Shown: one piece after another, positions 35,100 through 42,628 of the stretch
Layout of the letters: each line of letters opens with the position of its first letter
Position numbering within the stretch: position 1 is the first letter of the stretch
Source of the DNA: UBA4416 sp036676295
GTDB lineage: Bacteria > Bacteroidota > Bacteroidia > B-17B0 > Aurantibacillaceae
Reading direction: 5' to 3'
DNA length: 64,000 bases
NCBI GenBank assembly: GCA_036676295.1
Contig: JAKFDE010000061.1
Span: 1-64,000 of the forward strand
Program-made: the position numbers and the translations under genes
The notes under the pieces: model-generated
The model's input: only the letters and a program-made list of their open reading frames with translations
What the model was told of the DNA's origin: nothing
Database searches by the model: none

Positions 35100-35667
35100 C
35101 TAATCCTTTTCCATTAAGAATGTGTTTTATGTATTTTTCTATTCGTGCTATGCGGGTTTTAGATTGTTTGGCCGAAGAAAAATAAAGAAGATATCCTCTT
35201 TGTCGTCCCGGAGTCAGAGTATAAAATGCTTTTTTAAGAACAGACAATTCATTTAATTTGTTTTGAAATTCTTCAGGCATGTCGAATTCTTTTGTCTTTT
35301 TTAATTCCACTTTTAGGCCCGCCATTTCCACTTCAATGGCTTCAAAGATATAGTTCTTCAACGTTTTTTTCAGCCTCACAATCTCTTTTACATTAGTAAA
35401 CCGGATCTGGCGCGCCGCTTGTACATTCTTGGTTTGTTGAACAAGAATGTTTTTGTCGTCGTTTAACAAAGCGCCTTTGAAAAACAAAAGCGCACAGTAT
35501 TCCTTAAACACGTGTATTAAAACAATGTTGCTTTTATGAAACGTATAACAAGGAACGCCCCATTTTAATTCTTCGTTGAGCCCACAATCCAGAACGATCA
35601 TTCTTAGTTGCTCAAGTTCTTCTCGCCATTTGATTTTATTAAAATAAAAATCAACTTTAGGATTCAT
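35089..35667 (-). CDS. YdeI-like protein (DUF1801 plus OmdA domains)
   Basis: 192 residues. The N-terminal DUF1801 domain (about 1-115) contains LKWGVPCYTF and HVFKEYCALLFFKGALL. The C-terminal bacteriocin-protection/OmdA-like domain (about 130-185) contains FYTLTPGRQRGYLLYFSSAKQSKTRIARIEK. Bacterial YdeI homologues have been linked to resistance against cationic antimicrobial peptides, but the mechanism is unclear. It overlaps the downstream MepB gene by 11 bp. Confidence 0.88.
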   Translation of the reverse strand: MNPKVDFYFNKIKWREELEQLRMIVLDCGLNEELKWGVPCYTFHKSNIVLIHVFKEYCALLFFKGALLNDDKNILVQQTKNVQAARQIRFTNVKEIVRLKKTLKNYIFEAIEVEMAGLKVELKKTKEFDMPEEFQNKLNELSVLKKAFYTLTPGRQRGYLLYFSSAKQSKTRIARIEKYIKHILNGKGLDDK

Positions 35668-35709
35668 ACTGCTTTTTGTTAATTTGTTTTTTAATTCAAT
35701 CGTTATGGT

Positions 35710-36285
35710 TTACACTCTTAGTATGGCGCGGAAGCCTCTGGCGGCATAATAAGATTCTGCTCCGTTATGATACATAAAGACATTGTTGTAACGACGATCG
35801 CAAAAGATAGCGCCACCAAGAGCTCTTATATCAGAAGGTGTTTTTACCCAGCTCGATGTTTTCAAATCAAATTCTCCAAGTTTCTGCAAGTTGCGGTACT
35901 CTTCCTCTGTTAATATTTCCACGCCTATATTAGTTGCCACATTTATGGCACTATCTTCGGGTTTGTGTTCTTTCCTTGAATCTCGGGCTTCGGCATCGTA
36001 GCAAAGACTTCTGCGGCCTTTGGGACTTTCGGCCGAACAATCATAAAAAACATATTCATCTGTTTTTTTATCATAACCCGCAACATCCGGCTCTCCTCCT
36101 GTTTCTTCCATCTCATTAAGCGACCAAAGTTTATCGGGATTAGCTTCTAATTTTGCCTGCACTTTGCCCCAGTCTATTCCCTTATGACGGCTCATATTTT
36201 TTTCAAAACGGGATCTTAAGGTATCAAATAGTTTTCCAATCTGTTCGGGAGACAACTTCTTTTTATTACTATTAGTAGTTTTCAT
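35710..36285 (-). CDS. DUF4256 domain-containing protein
   Basis: 191 residues, soluble. It matches my memory of the DUF4256 family: LFDTLRSRFEKNMSRHKGIDW, then MEETGGEPDVAGYD, FYDCSAESPKGRRSLCYD and the end FMYHNGAESYYAARGFRAILRV. Function unknown; conserved Cys, His and aromatic residues (YDCSAES, YHNGAESYY) could form an active site, which is speculation. It is 43 bp upstream of the YdeI-like gene on the same strand, in a run of small cytosolic proteins. Confidence 0.85.
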   Translation of the reverse strand: MKTTNSNKKKLSPEQIGKLFDTLRSRFEKNMSRHKGIDWGKVQAKLEANPDKLWSLNEMEETGGEPDVAGYDKKTDEYVFYDCSAESPKGRRSLCYDAEARDSRKEHKPEDSAINVATNIGVEILTEEEYRNLQKLGEFDLKTSSWVKTPSDIRALGGAIFCDRRYNNVFMYHNGAESYYAARGFRAILRV

Positions 36286-36380
36286 ACGTTTTAAATAATT
36301 TCTGTTGTACGGATTTGTTAATGTAAATTACTAAATTTTTTTAAACGGTCGCTTCAATTCCTGGTTTTATTAAAATCAAG

Positions 36381-36785
36381 TTATTTTACTTGTTGTTTTT
36401 TGAATGCAACTAAGGCTACACCAAGTAACAATGCGCCTTTTAACAACGCAAAATAATCTGTTGGATTACCAAAGTTGTGTGTGCCAAACGCAATAACAAT
36501 TACAACGGCTTGAATAAGTTCTATAAATCCCAATGTAACAGCATACATATAACCTTCGTTCATGTTTTTTACCAATAAAGCAATGGCAGAAAAATATAAC
36601 CAAACTTGTCCAACAAGTATTGCTCCGGATATTAGGAGTAATTTTTCTATGCCGGCGTTCATTTCTCCTAAACCCATCATATCGGCATGTTTTGCGGGAG
36701 AAAAAAGACTTAACGCGGCCCCGGTTAAAGCCGCTAGTCCGTATAGAACAAGAAGTGAGATCAAAATAATTTTTAGTGTTTTCAT
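36381..36785 (-). CDS. Four-helix integral membrane protein of unknown function
   Basis: 134 residues with four hydrophobic segments (about 5-25, 47-72, 80-100 and 110-128), like small DoxX/DUF-type membrane proteins, but I cannot place it in a named family. It begins 5 bp after the AHSA1 gene stop and is the third gene of the ArsR-AHSA1-membrane-protein operon. This arrangement recurs in bacteria, where ArsR controls a ligand-binding SRPBCC protein. Confidence 0.75.
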   Translation of the reverse strand: MKTLKIILISLLVLYGLAALTGAALSLFSPAKHADMMGLGEMNAGIEKLLLISGAILVGQVWLYFSAIALLVKNMNEGYMYAVTLGFIELIQAVVIVIAFGTHNFGNPTDYFALLKGALLLGVALVAFKKQQVK

Positions 36786-36790
36786 GCTTT

Positions 36791-37264
36791 CTATTTTTTA
36801 AGGTTTAATTTATTTACGACGTCTTGTAATCGGTTATGTGCCATATTAATGCCTTGAGAAAAAGGTAACTGTAGCATTTTATCTCGGTCTTCAACCGATT
36901 TATAAATTACATGTATGTTGAGTTTGCTGCTGAGGTCGGTAAGTTGTTCAAATTCTAGGAACTCTAATTGAACGGGAAAAGGTGTGTTTTCCATTTCAAA
37001 GGTGCGTGTAATTTTTTGATTTGGAATAAACTCATGAATGACTCCGTTGAAAAAATGTTTGTTGCCTTTAGGGTCTGTTGTTTCAAATTGGTAACTACCG
37101 TGTTTTTTACTTTCGAGTTTTAAAACTTTTGTTCCCATCCATTGTTCAACAATTTCAGGTTCTATGTACGCTTTAAAAAGTAATTCCAATGGTAAATCAA
37201 ATTCTCGTGTGATGAGCAGATCTTGTTTGCCGTCCTGGGCATTTATTTTTGTTTTTAGTTCCAT
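36791..37264 (-). CDS. SRPBCC/AHSA1-domain protein in ArsR operon
   Basis: 157 residues with the AHSA1 pattern: LLITREFDLPLELLFKAYIEPEIVEQWMG at the start, the central HGSYQFETTDPKGNKHFFNGVIHEFIPNQKI, and a C-terminal helix. Probably binds a small hydrophobic ligand. It sits 6 bp after an ArsR repressor gene and 5 bp before a membrane-protein gene, which suggests the three act together and are controlled by the ArsR protein. Distinct from the AHSA1 paralogue at 34095-34559. Confidence 0.9.
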   Translation of the reverse strand: MELKTKINAQDGKQDLLITREFDLPLELLFKAYIEPEIVEQWMGTKVLKLESKKHGSYQFETTDPKGNKHFFNGVIHEFIPNQKITRTFEMENTPFPVQLEFLEFEQLTDLSSKLNIHVIYKSVEDRDKMLQLPFSQGINMAHNRLQDVVNKLNLKK

Positions 37265-37270
37265 AGTATT

Positions 37271-37594
37271 TTATTTTTTCGTTTTATAGTTTTTCATGAT
37301 GTTTTCTAATTTGTTGAATCGATCGTCCCACATTTTACGGAACGGTTCGATAAAGTCGGCGACTTCTTTCATGTTTTTTGCATTGAGCCGATAATAAATC
37401 TCTCTGCCATTTTGTGTTTGTTCAAGCAATTCGCACTCAGCGAGTATTTGCAAATGTTTTGAAACCGTTGGCCTTGCTGTGTCAAAGTTTGAAGCGATTG
37501 CCCCTGCCGTCATCGATTGCGAAGCAACCAATAAAAGGATGGCTCTTCTTGTTGGGTCCGCTATGGCCTGAAATACATCTCGTCTTAAATTCAT
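37271..37594 (-). CDS. ArsR-family winged-helix repressor
   Basis: 107 residues. A winged helix-turn-helix is seen in FQAIADPTRRAILLLVASQS and IASNFDTARPTVSKHLQILAECELLEQ, followed by the wing NGREIYYRLN. It lacks the ELCVCDL metal-binding motif of ArsR/SmtB arsenic or zinc sensors, so it is of the non-metal type usually next to AHSA1 genes. It is first in the operon. Two copies of a GTAGTTA-TT-TAACTAC palindrome overlap its promoter, so autorepression is expected. Confidence 0.92.
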   Translation of the reverse strand: MNLRRDVFQAIADPTRRAILLLVASQSMTAGAIASNFDTARPTVSKHLQILAECELLEQTQNGREIYYRLNAKNMKEVADFIEPFRKMWDDRFNKLENIMKNYKTKK

Positions 37595-37598
37595 TGTG

Positions 37599-37644
37599 TA
37601 GTTATTTGACTACAAATATATGTGTAGTTATTTAACTACGCAAA
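37599..37644 (-). promoter_or_regulatory. ArsR operon promoter with two operator palindromes
   Basis: On the minus strand TTTG (37641-37644) and TATATTTG (37613-37620) are 20 bp apart, matching Bacteroidota -33/-7 elements. A perfect palindrome GTAGTTATTTAACTAC (about 37624-37639) fills the spacer. A near copy with one mismatch (about 37598-37613) lies from the -7 element to the start site. The copies are 26 bp apart. Confidence 0.75.
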
Positions 37645-37722
37645 TTTTTTTATAAATTTAATAAAGTGTTGTGCTTTTCAAATTTTCAAAAGAATTTGGT
37701 TTACCTCATTAGGCAAAGCATT

Positions 37723-38148
37723 CTATTTTTGATTTAAGGATGCATCAATGATCTTTTTTAGAGTTTTTAGATCAACATCTTCTAATTTATTTATATAGAG
37801 GCAGCCAACGCCGGTTTTGTGTTTACCTAATTTTTCAAGAGCCGCAGCATGTTTCTTAATATCCATGGTAAGGTATAAGGATAGATTTGCTTTGCGAGGA
37901 GAGAAACCTATCAGCAGCCAATCAACTTCTCTACCGGTGGCGGGGCTTTTGTATCGTTTATTACCAAACCCTATAAGGGAACTGCTCCACAAAACAGGAT
38001 CTTCGCCACTTGCTTTTTTCATCATTTCCAAAAGCACAAAACAATCTTTGCGTTTTTGTTCATCCGTAACACTATTGATAAAATCTTCTACGTTTGCGGT
38101 GGTTGGTTTTGTTTTTATTTCAACCAGTTTTGTCTTTTTTTCAGCCAT
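37723..38148 (-). CDS. DUF1801 domain-containing protein
   Basis: 141 residues. The DUF1801 core is visible: VEDFINSVTDEQKRKDCFVLLEMMKK, PVLWSSSLIGFGNKRYKSPATG, DWLLIGFSPRKANLSLYL, KLGKHKTGVGCLYINKLEDVD. A small cytosolic domain of unknown function, structurally related to YdhG. It is one of three DUF1801-containing genes between 35 and 39.5 kb, all on the minus strand, with about 130 bp to the ArsR gene on one side and 60 bp to an exported protein on the other. Confidence 0.9.
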   Translation of the reverse strand: MAEKKTKLVEIKTKPTTANVEDFINSVTDEQKRKDCFVLLEMMKKASGEDPVLWSSSLIGFGNKRYKSPATGREVDWLLIGFSPRKANLSLYLTMDIKKHAAALEKLGKHKTGVGCLYINKLEDVDLKTLKKIIDASLNQK

Positions 38149-38208
38149 TTTAAATTATTTATGATTTAATGAAAGAACGTGTTCCTTTATCTGTGTACGC
38201 CAGTTAAT

Positions 38209-38673
38209 TTAAAGGGGGCCTTTAAATTCTAATTTTTTTAACTCAAATTCTTTTCGTTTGGCGTTGTATGTATAGTTAATAAAATAATCGTATTGATGAT
38301 CGAAGCCATTTGAAAACACAACAAAAATAAATTCAGCACTTGTTTTATTAGTCCAGCCAATCAAATTTACATAAATACGTGATTTGCGGTCGTTTTGTTT
38401 TTTTTCAGCCGCCTTTGGTGTTATAAGGCTTATGTGTGTGTTTTGTATAGTTAAGGGTAAATCTATGTCCGGAAAATCATCAGGCAATCCATTAACACGT
38501 TTTCCAATAAACAAGGTATCAAACTCGCGTTTGTTTTTTAGGTTTGCAGCGTTTATAAAATCATTAATGGCTTGTGTATAGATCTTTGTTAGCTCCATTT
38601 TTGTAGGAGTTTTAGTAGATTGTCCGAACGCCATTGCTGGCAGAATAAATATTAAAGTAAAAAGCTTATACAT
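38209..38673 (-). CDS. Exported protein of unknown function
   Basis: 154 residues with a signal peptide (LFTLIFILPAMAFGQ, cut near 18). The mature part begins with a helix (MELTKIYTQAINDFINAA) and continues as alternating strands (SRIYVNLIGWTN, AEFIFVVFSNGF, YDYFINYTYN), like NTF2/SnoaL-type folds, but no family is clear. It has its own 5' gap of 340 bp. Soluble periplasmic location is likely. Confidence 0.7.
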   Translation of the reverse strand: MYKLFTLIFILPAMAFGQSTKTPTKMELTKIYTQAINDFINAANLKNKREFDTLFIGKRVNGLPDDFPDIDLPLTIQNTHISLITPKAAEKKQNDRKSRIYVNLIGWTNKTSAEFIFVVFSNGFDHQYDYFINYTYNAKRKEFELKKLEFKGPL

Positions 38674-39015
38674 TTTGTGTTGGCTTGTGAAATTGTTTGG
38701 AAGTGCTTATTAATATATTATTAGTAGTTGTGAAACGCCGTTTGCTTTGAACTTTTGAATCTAGATTGTTATTTGTAGTTTTGTACTTCTGTCATTATTG
38801 TGGGAACCGTTGTTGGCGGCTGGTTGTTATTATCTGTCTACTGTGTAGTTCAGTTACTCCGCAAGTAAATTGTCGAGTAGTTAATAGGTTTAGTTTTATT
38901 TTGTCTATGATTTGTCTGATGCATTTTCATAATGATAATCAATTACATTTAAATGTTTAAATAGTTCATCCGCCCGACTTTTTCTGATAAGACTTGGCGC
39001 GAGTCCGGCTAAACG
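38674..39015. other. 340-bp gene-free interval
   Basis: I see no supported gene here. A 64-codon ORF on the plus strand has no family features and poor context. A weak inverted repeat GACTTGGCGCGAGTC lies near 38989-39004, after the DUF1801 stop. The rest is probably promoter sequence for the exported-protein gene. Confidence 0.5.
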
Positions 39016-39444
39016 CTATGAAGATTGCGCCTCAAATCCGTATTGTATTGCCGCTTCAAGTATTTTAGTGTTTATGTCTTTTAGAGTTTTAAACTTAATG
39101 CAATACCCGGTTACATTGGCCTTGCCTATTTTTTCCCCATAGGTTTTGGCTAAGAATGTTTTATCGTTGAGACCCATAATATAGATAGAGATTCCGGTTG
39201 TGTTGGCGCTCATGCCAATTTGATAAAACTCTCTGGTATTTCTGTCAGCATATTTTATGGTTTGGAGCCCATAGCCTATATTAGGGTTAGAAACCGTTTT
39301 GTTTTCACTGTTTTTGCCATCTAAGAACCATAATTTACATGCCGGCATTACTTTCATAATAATGCGGTGCAACTCCTGCATGTCACTACGTTTTGGTTCA
39401 GGTTGACTGGTAATATACTCCTTGATCTGTTCTTGTACGTTCAT
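39016..39444 (-). CDS. DUF1801 domain-containing protein
   Basis: 142 residues from the ATG at 39444. The frame is open up to 39489, but the extra 15 residues (MAIQQLRRQNIFIFY) are unlike the family, whose N-terminus is VQEQIKEYITSQPEPKRSDMQELH. Core motifs: MPACKLWFLDGKNSE, NIGYGLQTIKYADRNTREFYQIGMSAN and TGYCIKFKTLKDIN. Function unknown. It is a single gene, 120 bp from the Smr-domain gene. Confidence 0.88.
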   Translation of the reverse strand: MNVQEQIKEYITSQPEPKRSDMQELHRIIMKVMPACKLWFLDGKNSENKTVSNPNIGYGLQTIKYADRNTREFYQIGMSANTTGISIYIMGLNDKTFLAKTYGEKIGKANVTGYCIKFKTLKDINTKILEAAIQYGFEAQSS

Positions 39445-39566
39445 ATAAAATATAAAAATATTTTGTCGTCTTAGTTGTTGTATTGCCAAAGCCTTGATAA
39501 CACAAGTGCTACATAAATATAATTACAAATATTTAAAAAAGTTAAAAACCAATTTAATTTTACCGA

Positions 39567-40556
39567 TTAATGGATCAAGATCTCGGTAGCACCAAAGCCA
39601 TAGTTTTTATAGGAAGCGTCGTGGTATGAAATACCATCAATTGACTTTAAGATGGCAGTAATTTCTTGTTTTAATTTGCCATTACCCACACCGTGTATCA
39701 CGATTAGTTTTCGCATATTATTACTTAAGCAATATTCCAGTTCTTTTTCAAAGCGTTCTAGTTGTATGGCCAGTATTTGTGCATTAGTTAAGCCGCTGTG
39801 CGAATCAATAAGTTCTTCTATATGCAGATCAACTTCTTTGGTCAGGTCTTTTATTTTTTGTTTGGCTACTGAGGTTTTAAGCGGTTGTTTAAATTCTTTA
39901 ATGGATTTTAATCGCATTACATCTTCGCGGTTCAAGCGTTGTTCTACAACCTGGGCGTCCAAAAAATCATCCTTTAAAATATAAGCAAAAACCGCTCGCG
40001 TAAATTCGTCGTGCTTTACTAGGGTCGATTGGGCCATGATCTTATCATTAATGTACAACACTTCGGCTAAAGGAATTTGCGATTTGTAATGAGAGTTTTT
40101 ATAAAACAAACACTCTATCTTATGATAAGCATACTCTGTAAAAAAATTTTTCTTCACCTGTTTCAGAAACACTTTTTGATAAGCGCCCAGCTCTCCATGT
40201 TTGAGTGTTTGAAAATGAGCCTCATCTTTTACCGAATAAGTAAAGCAGGTGTTGTAAGATGAGGAATTGAATAAATAAATTTTATAATCACTCACCAATA
40301 ATGGCATGTCGTGATCGGGCTCAATGATAAAATAAATACAATCGGTTAAAACAGTTTCCAACACCATGTCGATGTTTTCAACTTCAGGATTTAAGATCAG
40401 TTCGGTATGAACGGGCACTAATTGTTTTGATAAATAAGGAATCTCAAAACCGTCTGCCATTTCAACATACACAGTTTCTCTATCCAAAAACCGCGTGATA
40501 ACGCCTTCGCCAACCTCGTTCAAAAACCGCACTTTATCTCCTATTCTCAACTTCAT
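39567..40556 (-). CDS. DUF2027/Smr-domain protein (MutS2-related)
   Basis: 329 residues. The N-terminus (about 1-60) is a small barrel of the DUF2027 type: KLRIGDKVRFLNEVGEGVITRF. A central beta domain follows (about 75-190). The C-terminal Smr domain (about 245-329) has VDLHIEELID and VIHGVGNGKLKQEITAIL, with the D-L-H and H-G-x-G residues of Smr nucleases. It likely binds or nicks nucleic acid; MutS2 ATPase domains are absent. It overlaps nothing but lies 2 bp after the comEC stop, so it is co-transcribed with comEC. Confidence 0.88.
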   Translation of the reverse strand: MKLRIGDKVRFLNEVGEGVITRFLDRETVYVEMADGFEIPYLSKQLVPVHTELILNPEVENIDMVLETVLTDCIYFIIEPDHDMPLLVSDYKIYLFNSSSYNTCFTYSVKDEAHFQTLKHGELGAYQKVFLKQVKKNFFTEYAYHKIECLFYKNSHYKSQIPLAEVLYINDKIMAQSTLVKHDEFTRAVFAYILKDDFLDAQVVEQRLNREDVMRLKSIKEFKQPLKTSVAKQKIKDLTKEVDLHIEELIDSHSGLTNAQILAIQLERFEKELEYCLSNNMRKLIVIHGVGNGKLKQEITAILKSIDGISYHDASYKNYGFGATEILIH

Positions 40557-40558
40557 AA

Positions 40559-42604
40559 CTATAGTTTTATTTGTAATGCCCCGCGCTCTTTGATGGAATA
40601 AAAAGGAATATCAGACAAAGCGCATTGCTGTTTCAATTCTTTAACAAAGGTATAACTGTTAGAGCAATCAGCAATAATTAATGGTTTTATTTTAGATAGA
40701 TCGCCTAATTCCAATGGCGCATCATTGCTCACAATAATATAATTGGGTGCGCCGCTTATTAATGGATCGTTTTGTTGATCTAAATGAACGATCGAACCGT
40801 TTTGGTTTTTGATCAAATTACTGGTTGTAGCAATGAGCTTTAGATTAGAGAAACGAAGTAAATATGGTTTTACATAACGTTGAAATTCCTGATCGCTTAG
40901 TGTAGAAAGGTTTGTATAAACCGATTGTCCTAGTCTTAAAACATAGGCGCTCTTTTGTTTGACATAAAATACCACCAACTCGCGTTGTTGTAATTCGGTA
41001 TAGTTTTGATAAGCTGAGTTGCTTAACCAAACACCACCAACGATAAAACAGAGTAAAACGTGTTTGTATTGTCTGGTGCTAATTACACTTAATAGAACAC
41101 CAATAATAATGGTTAAGATCAAGGCATCTGTTTTAGTGAACGGAATATGATCCACGTAGCCATAGTTTGGATCGTCGGTTAAATGGGCCAGCCATAACAT
41201 AACAGATGTTGAGGTATTAATAACAAAAACTAAAAAGGACTTTACCAATGTGATCTTATGAATGAAAATTAAAATAATGGCTGCAATCATCAACAGCATA
41301 CTGATGGGGATGATCAACAAATTGGAAAAGATAAACCAGGTAGGAAACTGATGGAAAAAATATAGAGAAATGGGTAAGGTAAAAACCGTAGCAGAAACAG
41401 ACATTAAACAAAGGCCCCAGATCTTTCGTAATACATTATTTCTAACATAATATAGATTATCCAAAATAGGATATAAGTACATGATACCAAACACGGCACA
41501 ATAGCTCAATAAAAAGCCCACATCCTGTATCAAATAAGGATCAAACAATAACAAAATAAAGGCAGACAGGAACAAGGTGTTATAAGAGTTCCCCTGTTTG
41601 TAAAATGTTTTTCCAAGAATAACCAAAGCCAGCATGAGTGCTGCTCGTAATACCGCGGGCGAAAAGCCTGTAATAAAAACAAATAACCCTAGACTAAGAA
41701 TGATCGTCAGGCATTTCAATTTTTTGCGTTTATCGTGTTTGTCCATCAATGAAAACAGAAAAATGAAAACGCCATACAAAACCCCGGTGTGCATGCCTGA
41801 TACCGATAGAATGTGCAACGTACCCGAATGCGAAAAACTTTGCATCACGTCTTTATCGATCTCATCATCATAGCCCACCAACAAGGCCGAACAAATAGAA
41901 AAAGCATTTTTAGATAAACCGGAGGTTCTTAATATAGATACAACTTTAGCCTTAATGTTCGCCCCCATTTGCATTAAAGAAAAAGAAGGATCTATGTCCG
42001 GTATTTTATGCACCTGATCGGACTTTGTATATAGGACGTGAAATATGTTCTTGTTTTCTAAAAACGTTTTGTAATCAAATTCGTCTGGGTTTTTTGGAGC
42101 GTTCACATAACTGAATTTTGCCCGAAGGAATATTGCCTCGCCAACAGATAATGTTTTTGTGGAATCATTTTTTAAATAAACGATGGTTTTACCTGTGACA
42201 TAATGCCACTTATTTTCCAACTCTATAGCATTGATGTTTATCGAAAGTTTAATGAATTTTTCGGTTGCTACCGGTACATCATTAATGGTAGCTATAACAG
42301 ATTGATTGTTGCGTGAAACAAAATGTGAGTAGTGGTTCGGGTTGTTTTTCGCATTGTATAAATAACAAGCCTCGTTGGCTAATAAGAATAAAAATACATG
42401 AACGAAAAAAATGTAGATTCCTTTTTTGAAATAAAACCCTGGTTTGTAAAATTTTTGGAACAAAAAAGCAACGATTAAACAAGCCAAACTCAACAAACAT
42501 AATTGATGAAGGTGTTGAAATATACCGAAACGAAAAGAGTAGAATATTCCAACAACAAAAGGAAAAAGAATTTTAAAAAAAGGAATTGATTTAAAATTTA
42601 TCAC
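40559..42604 (-). CDS. comEC: ComEC/Rec2-family DNA-uptake channel
   Basis: 681 residues with an N-terminal DUF4131 region (about 20-190: two membrane helices plus OB-like domain) and the competence domain (about 225-510) with HSGTLHILSVSGMHTGVLYG and FSPAVLRAALMLALVILGK. Eight or more membrane segments follow. The C-terminal 140 residues keep part of the usual fold but lack the H-x-H-x-D-H metal motif of the beta-lactamase-like domain. Such shortened ComEC proteins are common in Bacteroidota. It should pull single-stranded DNA through the inner membrane in natural transformation. It is followed 2 bp later by the Smr-domain gene. Confidence 0.9.
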   Translation of the reverse strand: MINFKSIPFFKILFPFVVGIFYSFRFGIFQHLHQLCLLSLACLIVAFLFQKFYKPGFYFKKGIYIFFVHVFLFLLANEACYLYNAKNNPNHYSHFVSRNNQSVIATINDVPVATEKFIKLSININAIELENKWHYVTGKTIVYLKNDSTKTLSVGEAIFLRAKFSYVNAPKNPDEFDYKTFLENKNIFHVLYTKSDQVHKIPDIDPSFSLMQMGANIKAKVVSILRTSGLSKNAFSICSALLVGYDDEIDKDVMQSFSHSGTLHILSVSGMHTGVLYGVFIFLFSLMDKHDKRKKLKCLTIILSLGLFVFITGFSPAVLRAALMLALVILGKTFYKQGNSYNTLFLSAFILLLFDPYLIQDVGFLLSYCAVFGIMYLYPILDNLYYVRNNVLRKIWGLCLMSVSATVFTLPISLYFFHQFPTWFIFSNLLIIPISMLLMIAAIILIFIHKITLVKSFLVFVINTSTSVMLWLAHLTDDPNYGYVDHIPFTKTDALILTIIIGVLLSVISTRQYKHVLLCFIVGGVWLSNSAYQNYTELQQRELVVFYVKQKSAYVLRLGQSVYTNLSTLSDQEFQRYVKPYLLRFSNLKLIATTSNLIKNQNGSIVHLDQQNDPLISGAPNYIIVSNDAPLELGDLSKIKPLIIADCSNSYTFVKELKQQCALSDIPFYSIKERGALQIKL

Positions 42605-42628
42605 AAACCTACAGCAATTTTTAAGTGG

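Noticed and set aside
38766..38960. 64-codon plus-strand ORF in the gap at 38.7-39.0 kb
   Set aside because: Basic, Cys/His-biased random-looking sequence without family features, start context or conserved neighbours that I can see.
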